Source of the DNA: Caballeronia glebae | GTDB lineage: Bacteria > Pseudomonadota > Gammaproteobacteria > Burkholderiales > Burkholderiaceae | Reading direction: 5' to 3' | Length of the DNA stretch: 64,000 nucleotides | Assembly (NCBI RefSeq): GCF_001545035.1 | Contig: NZ_FCOJ02000009.1 | Span: 109,667-173,666, forward strand | In this document: piece by piece, positions 52,641 through 60,552 of the stretch | How the letters are laid out: every line of letters begins with the position of its first letter | How positions within the stretch are numbered: the first letter of the stretch is position 1 | Notes under the pieces: generated by a model | What the model saw: only the letters and a program-made list of their open reading frames with translations | Database searches by the model: none | Told to the model about the DNA's origin: nothing | Made by a program: the position numbers and the translations under genes

Positions 52641-52674
52641 CTGCAACAGTACATGCACGAGGTTCCGCCGCTGA

Positions 52675-52708
52675 CACGAAAGGCGATCTTTTCATGGTGT
52701 CTTTCGTG
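52675..52708. repeat. inverted repeat near DnaA box
   Basis: CACGAAAG (52675) and CTTTCGTG (52701) with an 18-base spacer; possible operator or origin element. Confidence 0.45.
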
Positions 52709-52724
52709 CTAAGGCCTGAAAACC

Positions 52725-52733
52725 TTATCCACA
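52725..52733 (+). other. DnaA box
   Basis: TTATCCACA is the consensus DnaA box; it overlaps the palindrome CCACAGTTTCTGTGG and an inverted TTATCCCC lies about 20 bases further. No Rep gene is next to it. Confidence 0.5.
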
Positions 52734-52935
52734 GTTTCTGTGGCTAACCTTGGGGATAACCTCAGCCGCCGCCCGATGTTTGCGATACATCCGCGGTCGG
52801 CGGAAAACGCGTGAGCGCGCGCATCCTCCTCAAAAGGCGCAACGATTTCGGTCCCTTTCGCCGGTCCGCCGCTGGCCTGCTGAGATCAGAATTCCGAGGT
52901 GCACGCGCGTGCGTGCAATCCCTTCGAGCACGTCC

Positions 52936-53382
52936 ATGAAAGTAAGTCACATTGCGACCATCGCGCTCCTTAGTGCCTCAGCCATCGGCATGACCGGAGC
53001 GGTCAGCGTTGTCGCGCGCCAATTCACGATCGAACGTTCAGCCGTTCAGGTCGTTGTTGATACCAGCATCGCCGCACGACTCCAGGGCTTGTCCGACGCG
53101 ATGGAACACGTCCCGGCCGCTGGCCGTCCGTCGCTGCTGTCGAAATACGGCTTCAGGGACGAGACGGCGCTTGCTGCAGCACTAGCAGCTCAGCGACGTG
53201 ACCTGGACTCAGCAGAGAAACTGCGCGCTGCGGAACTCGCTGCCAACGAAAAGCGCTTGGCCGCTTTGCTGGCGGCATGTGGCCTCAGTGCGATTGTCGC
53301 CATCATGGGAGCCGTTGCGCTCTACGACGCGCACGTGGCTCGCGGCCGAGTGACGCGCGAAGCCGACACCGTTGCCGCCTAG
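52936..53382 (+). CDS. hypothetical membrane protein, 148 aa
   Basis: No family recognised. N-terminal hydrophobic segment (about 6-27), a charged Ala/Glu/Arg helix in the middle (coiled-coil-like) and a second hydrophobic segment (about 110-130). I start at 52936 (MKVSHIATIALLSASAIGMT); a longer frame from 52750 crosses the promoter region. First gene of a plus-strand cluster. Confidence 0.65.
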   Translation: MKVSHIATIALLSASAIGMTGAVSVVARQFTIERSAVQVVVDTSIAARLQGLSDAMEHVPAAGRPSLLSKYGFRDETALAAALAAQRRDLDSAEKLRAAELAANEKRLAALLAACGLSAIVAIMGAVALYDAHVARGRVTREADTVAA

Positions 53383-53417
53383 CGCCGTGCCATCCAACCT
53401 CGCTTTACCGATACAAG

Positions 53418-53747
53418 ATGAATCTGATCGTTGTTAGCTTCGAGGACTTCACGAAGGACCCCGCCGGCGCGCGTGCTGACTCGGTACCGTCTCCCGGCTT
53501 CCCAGACAGCTGGATCGACGCGTTGGTCGGAACGGGCTCCGTTTTCTCGCGTGATGAAGCAGCGCCCGGCGCTGTAAAGACGATCGGCCTTCGCTTTCCT
53601 AGCGGCGAGCACGCCGAGCAGTTTTGCCTGAGCGTACGCAAAGTGGCCAATCTCCTCGGGACCCGGGCAGATATACACAAGGTTCCTGCGCATCAGGTGG
53701 ACCTGACACTGAGCGAGGCCTCAAGACATCGTGCAAGTGTCATTTGA
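53418..53747 (+). CDS. hypothetical protein, 109 aa
   Basis: No family recognised. Soluble protein MNLIVVSFEDFTKDPAGARA... overlapping the DUF1173 gene by 17 bases, so probably co-translated with it. Confidence 0.6.
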   Translation: MNLIVVSFEDFTKDPAGARADSVPSPGFPDSWIDALVGTGSVFSRDEAAPGAVKTIGLRFPSGEHAEQFCLSVRKVANLLGTRADIHKVPAHQVDLTLSEASRHRASVI

Positions 53748-54942
53748 CGGACTCACCGTCGCACTGGAAGACGTACAAGACAACCCGGCGCGGTACGCAC
53801 GCCAGCTCGAACGCGCAAAGAAGTCACCGGGCTACGCTGTATGCCGCTGCCAGGAGCGCGTCGCGGGCAGACTCTTGCGCCTCGTTGTGCGACGCTACGG
53901 CGCGCTTTTTCATCTCGCAAGATGGCCTGACGACGGGCCCAACCACGACGAGATCTCATGTCCGTTCTATGCCGCGGCGCCCATCAAAGATGGAAGAACG
54001 CCCGACGCCCTCAGTGCGATCCAGCAAACGCCCGCAGGGCTGAACGTCAAGCTCGACGCCTCGCTATCTGTTCGAACGCTCGAACGGTCGATACGCGCTG
54101 AAGGCGGCTCCTCGCTCACCACCACAACTCGCCGCGCCGCACCGCTCCTCGGGTTTCTGCAACGCGTTTGGCTCGAGGCCAACTTGCACGTCTGGCAAGG
54201 AGGTTCTACGCGCGGTTGGAGTCAGTGCAACGCACAGCTTGTGGCCGCTCTTGGCGATGGCAAGCTTAACGGCAAGCCCATCCACGAGGTCTTGCATGTC
54301 ATGCGTCGACACGACGAGAACCAAGCTCAATCCATTGTCGCCGAGTTCAATGCGTTTCTAGACGAGATCACGACCACACCTCAAGCTTCTCAACGCCGAT
54401 TGGTGCTCGGCGAGCTCCGCGGCGTGGTGGCCTCGAAGTACGGCTTCGTCGTCGCGCTGCGTCAAACGAAGCGCACATTCTTCGCCTCCACACCCGTTAT
54501 CGAATCGGCCGCCGCGTCGTTCAGGTCCGCCTGGGCGATGACGGGTAACGCTAGCGCGCGCGTCGTGATTCTCGCCTTGATCGAGCGGACAAGGGACGGA
54601 AATCTTCGGATCATCGACCTTGCGCTGCAACTGTGCAGCAGCAGTTTCGTTCCCTGCGATTCGAGCTATGAGGTAGAGATGGCCAACCGGCTCGTTGCCG
54701 AGCGCCGACGTTTCATCAAGCCTTTGAGGCTCGAGGCCGGCGACGTCATGCTGCCCGACTTTCAACTGACCGATACCCGACAGCCGACGGCGATCGAAAT
54801 TTATGGGATGCAAGGCAATGAGCAATACCTTGCCCGCAAGAAAGAGAAACAGGTGCTGTACGCGCGCGCCGCAACGCCGTGCGTTGAGTGGATACCGCCG
54901 GCCGACCTCGCGTCAGTACGGCTTCCTAAACCGTTGACTTGA
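53731..54942 (+). CDS. DUF1173 family protein
   Basis: A 403-residue protein matching DUF1173, a family found on beta-proteobacterial plasmids. Conserved-looking features are GYAVCRCQ and LFHLARWPDDG with ISCPFY near the N-terminus (Cys motifs may bind zinc) and VMLPDFQLTD with AIEIYGM at the C-terminus, which recalls a nuclease-like core. GTG start inside the preceding gene. Function unknown. Confidence 0.82.
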   Translation: MQVSFDGLTVALEDVQDNPARYARQLERAKKSPGYAVCRCQERVAGRLLRLVVRRYGALFHLARWPDDGPNHDEISCPFYAAAPIKDGRTPDALSAIQQTPAGLNVKLDASLSVRTLERSIRAEGGSSLTTTTRRAAPLLGFLQRVWLEANLHVWQGGSTRGWSQCNAQLVAALGDGKLNGKPIHEVLHVMRRHDENQAQSIVAEFNAFLDEITTTPQASQRRLVLGELRGVVASKYGFVVALRQTKRTFFASTPVIESAAASFRSAWAMTGNASARVVILALIERTRDGNLRIIDLALQLCSSSFVPCDSSYEVEMANRLVAERRRFIKPLRLEAGDVMLPDFQLTDTRQPTAIEIYGMQGNEQYLARKKEKQVLYARAATPCVEWIPPADLASVRLPKPLT

Positions 54943-54995
54943 CCGTCGCTCCTTATAGGGTACTTTGAGCGCATTCTTAGTGCTGCGCAAATGAT

Positions 54996-55505
54996 ATGGC
55001 CTCGAACTCGTTCTTTCTGAATCGTGCAGTCGCGCGTAACGCCGACTGGCAAGTGAACTACCCCGCGCTGGCGATGGCAAGCACCATTGACGCGGTCGAC
55101 GAACGACGCAAGCAGATCGTTGTTGCTGCGACGGACCAAACGTCCCTGCGCGCGGTGTTCTTCAGCTCCCTCGGTGCAATACTCGACTTTCACGCGACTT
55201 GGGACGAACTGGAGCGGTCAGGCAAGGGATGGCTCGCTTTTACCATCCGTTGGAACCGGTGGTGGTTGCCCAATGTTGCTCACGTTGCATCGTTGGAGCA
55301 GCACGCGTTCGCACCAACCGACCTCCGTTTCGCGAACCGGGACCTGGGGGTCGCGCCCGGTGATACCGCGTCCTTTCGAGAATTTCTCGATGCCGTTGAA
55401 CTTCACTATCGTCGCGACGCTGCCATCTCCAGCGTGCTGTTTCCGCCCAACGCCAGCACAGCCGTCGATATCTCGCGCATCGATACGCCCGGGCGTAATT
55501 TATAA
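54996..55505 (+). CDS. hypothetical protein, 169 aa
   Basis: No family recognised. Soluble, Trp-rich in the middle (WLAFTIRWNRWWLP). Lies 53 bases after the DUF1173 gene and 8 bases before the next. No strong ribosome site. Confidence 0.55.
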   Translation: MASNSFFLNRAVARNADWQVNYPALAMASTIDAVDERRKQIVVAATDQTSLRAVFFSSLGAILDFHATWDELERSGKGWLAFTIRWNRWWLPNVAHVASLEQHAFAPTDLRFANRDLGVAPGDTASFREFLDAVELHYRRDAAISSVLFPPNASTAVDISRIDTPGRNL

Positions 55506-55513
55506 CTGCGTCG

Positions 55514-55831
55514 ATGCGCAAGGTCATTCCGTTCGAAAGGCGAGCCGTCGCCACTAACGCGCTCGCCGGTGCTGAGGCGAAGTGCGTACATCGCAACCTC
55601 CGACTTGTCGAACGCGGCGGTATCGTCATGTGCGCCGATTGTGATGCCACGCTCAGTCCTTTTTGGGCGCTGTCGATGCTGTCCGAGCAGTACGCATTAG
55701 CGATGGGGCACATCGACCGGCTCAAATCTCGCATCCAGCTCGCCGACGCACGGATCCTGGAGCTATCGCAGGAGCTCGATGCGATCTCACCGGGCGAAAG
55801 AAGCCTGAATAAGTCGTCTACCGACACTTGA
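55514..55831 (+). CDS. small zinc-ribbon-like protein, 105 aa
   Basis: Cys/His spacing CVHRNL...CADC (about 24-43) could bind one zinc; a helical, possibly coiled-coil C-terminus follows. No named family. It is 8 bases from the preceding gene. Confidence 0.6.
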   Translation: MRKVIPFERRAVATNALAGAEAKCVHRNLRLVERGGIVMCADCDATLSPFWALSMLSEQYALAMGHIDRLKSRIQLADARILELSQELDAISPGERSLNKSSTDT

Positions 55832-55883
55832 CCAACCGTCGAACAATGGTGCAATAGGGTCACCAACGACTTAGGAATGCACC

Positions 55884-56279
55884 ATGAAACGAAACTTCGA
55901 ATGCGGTCACAGCGGCAAGGGAAAATACTGCCACGCGTGCGCAGCTGCTGAGAACCAGAAGGCACAGCGCCGTCTCGCGCTCGAGGAGAAGCGCACTGCG
56001 AAGCGCCTCTCGACGACCGACGATCCGATCGACCTATCCATGGTGCGGCACCTGTCGGCCGTACAACGAGAGGCAAGAGACCTGCTCGCGAAGGTCAGTA
56101 GCGGCGTGCATCCATTCTCGCTCGACGGAAAGTACATCAAGTCCTCGGCTGGCAAGCTGGTTTCCGTGCCGGTCGGCCGATCCTATCGCCTGCTCTTTGA
56201 CGCCCCCTCACTCGCACCGTTACGCTTGGTCAGTCACGAAGACTACAATGGGATTGCGGCGAACCGCGTAGCGGCATGA
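55884..56279 (+). CDS. DUF7682-like zinc-binding protein
   Basis: A 131-residue protein starting KRNFECGHSGKGKYCHACA, a Cys/His cluster typical of small plasmid zinc proteins (DUF7682-type), followed by a C-terminal part (VSVPVGRSYRLLFD) that resembles the core strands of RelE-like toxins. AGGAA precedes the ATG. A toxin activity is speculative. Confidence 0.7.
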   Translation: MKRNFECGHSGKGKYCHACAAAENQKAQRRLALEEKRTAKRLSTTDDPIDLSMVRHLSAVQREARDLLAKVSSGVHPFSLDGKYIKSSAGKLVSVPVGRSYRLLFDAPSLAPLRLVSHEDYNGIAANRVAA

Positions 56280-56330
56280 CGTTTTCCGACTGACGCCTTG
56301 CGCCGTAATCCTCTCAAGGAGGTACTCGCG

Positions 56331-56564
56331 ATGAAGGTCCGTCCAGTTTTGGCGTTGAGAACCGCGATCAACGCACTACGCGACATCGTCGAAAGTAAGC
56401 GCATGCCAAACGGCATCCCGCTAAGCGACGACGAACGCGAGTTGCATCGACTGTCTGCCGATGAACTCGAGAAGCAACTGATGGCACTGGAAAGATCTAG
56501 TTGGCCGGCTGGAAAGGTGACTTTCGGCGAGCGCGGTCAGGCGCCCTCACGCCGGTCGCTATAA
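56331..56564 (+). CDS. hypothetical protein, 77 aa
   Basis: No family recognised. Helical soluble protein; AGGAGG lies 7 bases before the ATG at 56331, which I prefer over the ATG-like start at 56298. Confidence 0.65.
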   Translation: MKVRPVLALRTAINALRDIVESKRMPNGIPLSDDERELHRLSADELEKQLMALERSSWPAGKVTFGERGQAPSRRSL

Positions 56565-56619
56565 TTCACGGCGGCTTACAAAACTAGAACCGCCGGCGAG
56601 CCGGCGACAGGACAGCGCC

Positions 56620-57285
56620 ATGACTGACGAACTTTTTCCCTGCGACCATTGCGGCGGAAAGTGGTCTTTCGGATTCTCCCAGCGATTAGTCGGCCGTCCG
56701 TCGGCTCCGAAGCGTGACTTCGCTGGCCTTGGCAACAGCCTGGCGCCGCCCATGCAAGACATGGAACCGCGCTCACCGTACGACGTCCCTTACGAGAAGG
56801 TCTGCTGCATTTTCTGCGAAGAATGCGGGATGCAGACGCCTTGGATACCGATCGGCAACGACCGCTACGCGGCACTGGATAAGGCCGGCGAGATTTGGAA
56901 TGCACGGATGCGGCGGCCAAAAGCCACCGAGGGAGATCTGCTTCAGCTTGTCAGGAAAGAAATTAGCGCGGTCGACGCTGCTTACCTAATTGACCTTCTC
57001 TCGAGGAACGAAGACGACTGGCAGAATCGCGGGCCCATCTTTCAAATGCTCGCCAAGAAAATCGTCGACAGCAAAGTCACAATGAGCGAGTTCTGGCCAG
57101 TCGACACAGTCCTCCGCGATGCGGCGCGATATCGAAAGCTCCAGCAGCTAGCGAAGCGCATATATATTGACGGAATCGCTTCGGTCCAGTTTCCCCGGAT
57201 TCCCGCGACAGGCGGTGACGAAGGCAACTTTGAGAACAGCGTCAACGAGGCGGTCGATGACCTCCCCGACCGCAACCGCTGGTGA
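56620..57285 (+). CDS. Lar-like restriction alleviation domain protein
   Basis: A 221-residue protein. The N-terminus has a Lar-type zinc domain: PCDHCGG (7-13), then VCCIFCEECGMQTPW (about 61-75) and AGEIWNARM (about 89-97). Lar proteins modulate type I restriction; many phage and plasmid homologues are only similar in this domain. The C-terminal half is of unknown function. Good match in the zinc part, function inferred. Confidence 0.78.
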   Translation: MTDELFPCDHCGGKWSFGFSQRLVGRPSAPKRDFAGLGNSLAPPMQDMEPRSPYDVPYEKVCCIFCEECGMQTPWIPIGNDRYAALDKAGEIWNARMRRPKATEGDLLQLVRKEISAVDAAYLIDLLSRNEDDWQNRGPIFQMLAKKIVDSKVTMSEFWPVDTVLRDAARYRKLQQLAKRIYIDGIASVQFPRIPATGGDEGNFENSVNEAVDDLPDRNRW

Positions 57286-57354
57286 CTTGACTTCGTTTAG
57301 CGACGGTCATACTGAGTGGACCTAGCAACTAGACACGACAAACAAGGACCGTAT

Positions 57355-57495
57355 ATGTCGCCCATTCAGTACATCGTCGTCGCCTACCGGCTCCGCAACA
57401 AACTCGCGCCGCAGCTTTTAACCGTGCTCGCCCTCGGCGTCATTCTGACGTATCACGCGATGACAAGTCCGCAGTTGGGCTGGCTCTTGGGCTGA
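57355..57495 (+). CDS. small membrane protein, 46 aa
   Basis: MSPIQYIVVAYRLRNKLAPQ then a hydrophobic stretch LLTVLALGVILTYHAM. AAGGA lies 7 bases before the ATG. It sits between the Lar-like gene and the third repeat copy. Confidence 0.55.
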   Translation: MSPIQYIVVAYRLRNKLAPQLLTVLALGVILTYHAMTSPQLGWLLG

Positions 57496-57507
57496 AAAGC
57501 GCATAAA

Positions 57508-57629
57508 GACGCTCCCCGGAGAGCGTCCCGTTTTTGTAGCGCGAAAAACCAAGTCGTTGAAATTAAAGAACAAAACTACTGTTACAAAACGTGCCGAATA
57601 TGCACATCCCCCTTATTCGGCACGCTTTT
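57508..57629 (+). repeat. 122-base hairpin element, copy 3
   Basis: GACGCTC-CCCGGA-GAGCGTC 5' hairpin, CCCGT, variable middle, then the conserved 3' hairpin ending CTTTT. The recombinase stop codon (57613-57615) lies inside its 3' hairpin. Confidence 0.8.
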
Positions 57630-58758
57630 CGCATTGTAAAATGCGGTATAGGCCCGTTCTTGAGATGCCGAGCGCGTTCGCGGCTGCCTTTTTATTGCCA
57701 TCGCTTGCAGCCAGTGCCTCCTGGACCTGTTCAATTGTCGGCTTAGGCGTCTTCAGTCGTCTCTGGACAGAATAGCTGGACAGATAAGCACCGGCCTTTT
57801 GCTCTTTGCTATGGCCGGCCGCCTCAACCACGGCTTGCATCGCTTCGCGATGTAGCGCCGGGTCGGCCCTCTGTTCGCTGCCTTTGATCGGCGCAGGAAC
57901 GCCGGTGTACTTTTCAAACATTTGCTGCAAGAACTGATGCCTTAGGCCGTGGCACGTAACGCCCAAGCCAGACTTCGTTACACCATGGCGTTTGAGAACC
58001 GTATAGAAGTGGTCCTTCCACTGAGTCTTGGTATAGCCGTCCGGGATAGTCGAGCCAGTAGACCGGTTGGTATGTTGAGCAGCTTCAAGTAGGACATCCA
58101 ACTTGAACTCTATCGGCACCACACGAGCACGACCACCTTTTGTGCCGTGGACCACGCTGAGCTTTCCGTCTTTACGGACTGCGTCTTTCGGCCGCAACAG
58201 GAGACTCTCTTCGACCCGTAGACCGAAGGCCGCCTGCAGCTTCATTTGCACTGCGACCACGGGTTCCGTCTTCGCGATCTCTTCGATGATAGCTACCGCG
58301 TCGATCCCCTTGCCTTCCCATGACTTGTCCTCCGTCGCCACAGAGGTGCGCTGAAAGTCGTGCGCGGCTGGATCAATGTACTCCGACATCTTTTTGACCA
58401 GGTTCCGCTTATTGATCCAGTTCGAGAACGCGCGGAAGTACGTCAACTTGTTCTCGATGGTCCCGGGACACTGGCCGTTCTTGTGCCATAGTGCCACCAG
58501 ACCTTCGATGTGCTTTTCCTTGAGCGCATACGGTGTTTGTATTGCGTAGCCGATCTGGCGAAGCTCAACAAACGAACGGCAAAGCTTTTGCAGTCGGGGC
58601 TCCTGCGTCCCGACGGATATCGGCTTATTGCTGACACGGGTACGGCTGTGAACACGGTTGACGTTCGGAGTGAAGATCTTTTCAAGTGCATCCCGGAACG
58701 CGGGTGGAAGCTCGGGATAGCCGGCAACGATGCCCTTCACATAGACGGTTACTGTCAT
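57613..58758 (-). CDS. tyrosine recombinase with C-terminal HTH
   Basis: A 381-residue site-specific recombinase. Catalytic residues: Arg181 (FGLRVEES), Lys207, His270-x-x-Arg273 (CHGLRH), His316 and Tyr325 (GAYLSSY). A Fis-like helix-turn-helix (KKAAANALGISRTGLYRIL, about 356-374) follows the catalytic domain, an unusual extension seen in plasmid integrases of the Integrase_1 type. The last codons (KRAE-stop) come from repeat copy 3. It may act on the three repeats or resolve plasmid multimers. Confidence 0.88.
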   Translation of the reverse strand: MTVTVYVKGIVAGYPELPPAFRDALEKIFTPNVNRVHSRTRVSNKPISVGTQEPRLQKLCRSFVELRQIGYAIQTPYALKEKHIEGLVALWHKNGQCPGTIENKLTYFRAFSNWINKRNLVKKMSEYIDPAAHDFQRTSVATEDKSWEGKGIDAVAIIEEIAKTEPVVAVQMKLQAAFGLRVEESLLLRPKDAVRKDGKLSVVHGTKGGRARVVPIEFKLDVLLEAAQHTNRSTGSTIPDGYTKTQWKDHFYTVLKRHGVTKSGLGVTCHGLRHQFLQQMFEKYTGVPAPIKGSEQRADPALHREAMQAVVEAAGHSKEQKAGAYLSSYSVQRRLKTPKPTIEQVQEALAASDGNKKAAANALGISRTGLYRILQCEKRAE

Positions 58759-59309
58759 TCGGATGCTCCTTCCTCGTTTGTTGATTGCCGCTTTTCATCC
58801 ACCGCGTAGATTGCTCGGCCCCTCTCGAATGCCAATTCCAACTGACATGACCGCGAAAAACCATCCGGGACGCCGCCATCCGTGCACGTGCCACAAATCC
58901 ATCCAGCTATCGCCGCATGCCGGAGTGCTCTTCGCTTGGATCGGGTATCGTCGAAACCGTAGGTAATCGACAGCCGCCATAGAGACCACGCAACTTCAGC
59001 CTCGAAGGCGTGATCTACCAGCGTGAAAATCCGACGTCGTCGGCTTTGTTTCGGGGCAGTCGGAAAGTGCTGTGTCTGTGTCCCTTGTGCATCGCTTCCG
59101 TCTTGGCAGCGCTTCAGTGTCAAGGTGGCGACGCTCGATAACACTTCCGTCCTGGGCGTCCACTCACATAGCAATCGCGTCAGCGCATCAGCGCCTGACC
59201 TGTCGATCATCTCAGTGCACATCAGCGCTCGCATTGGTGCGGTACCGGTCCAGCCCACACGACTCAATGGCCATGTATTTCGAGACGACTTCTGCTCGCG
59301 AAACGTCAT
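58755..59309 (-). CDS. hypothetical protein, 184 aa, coupled to recombinase
   Basis: No family recognised. Basic protein with several Cys in the middle (GWICGTCTDGG). Its stop overlaps the recombinase ATG (ATGA), the main support. Start uncertain (59309 or the internal Met at about 59210). Confidence 0.5.
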   Translation of the reverse strand: MTFREQKSSRNTWPLSRVGWTGTAPMRALMCTEMIDRSGADALTRLLCEWTPRTEVLSSVATLTLKRCQDGSDAQGTQTQHFPTAPKQSRRRRIFTLVDHAFEAEVAWSLWRLSITYGFDDTRSKRRALRHAAIAGWICGTCTDGGVPDGFSRSCQLELAFERGRAIYAVDEKRQSTNEEGASE

Positions 59310-59499
59310 TTCTTAGCGGCTCTACCAACCGCATTCTCCTTTATGCAGACGAGTCAGCAACCGGGCTCAGCTATGAGCGGTGCCCTTCCGTGCCACCGCG
59401 CCGCATGCCTCAGGAGCCTATCCCTGGGTCATGCCGCACAGCCGCTGCGTATCCCCGCCGGGTCCTGCCTTCCTGTCCTTTAGCGATTCCATTCGATAG

Positions 59500-59530
59500 C
59501 CCCGCACGTGGAAGAAACGTGCATCGACCT
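59500..59530 (+). promoter_or_regulatory. leader motif A9 (plus strand)
   Basis: GCACGU-GGAAGAA-ACGUGC-AUCGACC on the plus strand; the only plus-strand copy. No gene lies directly downstream. Confidence 0.5.
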
Positions 59531-59695
59531 CCGTACTGCTGCGCGCTGCCAGTCGTCACGCTTCGCGTGTTGACTGCCGCTGGTTTGCTGCCGGAGTACT
59601 TCCAACGCGGGCCCGCTTCGCGGAATCTCTCGTCGTTGTGTATCTCCTGCTGCTCCAGCAGTCGAACCGCGCACCGCTAAAACTGTGCGATTCGG

Positions 59696-59902
59696 CTATG
59701 CCGCTGCCACGGCTACCGCGCCGGCCCTAGACGCGCTGTTGCGCGCCGGTGTGCCCCGTCTTTGCGACGGCACGACCTCGGCCAAGTGCTCGGTAATCTT
59801 CTTGCGCTGCTCTTTTTCCGGGTGCGCCGCCCGTTCGTCTTTCGTACAGGGAGCAACTCGCCGTGTCGGCCTAGCTGGTCCCCCATCCCAAAGCGCGTTC
59901 AC
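59696..59902 (-). CDS. possible small basic protein, 68 aa
   Basis: GTG-started frame overlapping the stop of a 22-codon frame that has AAGGAGG before its ATG. Basic, no domain. Weak evidence. Confidence 0.25.
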   Translation of the reverse strand: MNALWDGGPARPTRRVAPCTKDERAAHPEKEQRKKITEHLAEVVPSQRRGTPARNSASRAGAVAVAAA

Positions 59903-60123
59903 TCGGTCGCGGTGTATCGGACCTCATGCAACGTACCCAGCGTCGTGTGCTGTAAGGATGCGTCCATCCTCCTTGAGCTGGAAAAAGAGCAGCCACGGAC
60001 AAGTGTCCGCGCGCTCCCAATCCGTCTCATCTCGGACACTCGGGCAAAACCGCCCGCAAACCCAATGGATATCGCGTGTCCAGCGTCCTCACTTTGGGTC
60101 GCTTTGAACTTGATTAGATTAAG

Positions 60124-60148
60124 AAAAAGGCCGCTTCAATTTGCGGCG
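60124..60148 (-). terminator. terminator downstream of motif A7
   Basis: GCCGC-AAAUUGAA-GCGGC followed by CUUUUUC in the minus transcript, about 60 bases after A7. Confidence 0.65.
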
Positions 60149-60205
60149 GTGACAGAGGGGGTTTTCGCTAGGCAAAGCGGTCCCCTCGATGGTCCTTTTC
60201 AGGAG

Positions 60206-60230
60206 GGTCGATGCGCATGCGCGCGGTTGG
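60206..60230 (-). promoter_or_regulatory. leader motif A7
   Basis: CCAACC-GCGC-GCAU-GCGC-AUCGACC; no clear gene follows on this strand. Confidence 0.55.
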
Positions 60231-60312
60231 TAATTAAAAGAATACCGGCGCGGTGGCGATGCGAAGAGTTAAAAGCTGCCTAAATGTTGCGAGCTTTTGC
60301 TTCCTTGACATT

Positions 60313-60339
60313 GCGCTGCGATCTGTAGAGTTGGACAGG
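60313..60339 (+). promoter_or_regulatory. predicted promoter for PRTRC D
   Basis: A consensus TTGACA near 60313 is followed after 15-16 bases by TAGAGT. It lies 215 bases before the protein D start, with the repeats between. Confidence 0.4.
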
Positions 60340-60372
60340 CGTAACGGGGACTTTTCCTACCGATTTCGTCTT

Positions 60373-60512
60373 GATAACTGACAGATTGAGGCGCTTCACA
60401 CGGCGGATTCGCCATCTCACCGTTCATGGAGAGCTAACTGACAGTTATCCGGACAGTTTCGACAAAAGGGACCAGCGCGCACGCCCGTCTGCCACTTTTC
60501 TGTCAGATAACT
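60373..60512. repeat. three TAACTGACAG-type repeats upstream of protein D
   Basis: GATAACTGACAG at 60373-60384, TAACTGACAGTTATC at 60435-60449 and the inverted CTGTCAGATAACT at 60500-60512. The middle copy is a near palindrome. They could be operators for autoregulation or a partition site for protein D and its partner. Confidence 0.6.
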
Positions 60513-60552
60513 AGCAGATGGGTTGAACCTACCGAATTGCTCTGGAGAGAGA

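Larger units (their letters stand above)
52509..52935. other. leader and possible origin region
   Basis: No gene. It holds B13, A6, an inverted repeat (52675-52708) and a perfect DnaA box (52725-52733), between divergent genes. Confidence 0.5.
59310..60552. other. 1.2 kb gene-poor region
   Basis: No convincing gene over 1,240 bases in an otherwise dense window. It holds an A motif on each strand (59500-59530 plus, 60206-60230 minus), a terminator, three TAACTGACAG-type repeats and a promoter for protein D. It could encode structured RNA or serve as origin or partition site. Confidence 0.5.

Noticed and set aside
59762..60283. 173-codon plus frame in the gene-poor region
   Set aside because: Irregular composition, no ribosome site, no domain, and it runs through a motif A and terminator on the other strand.
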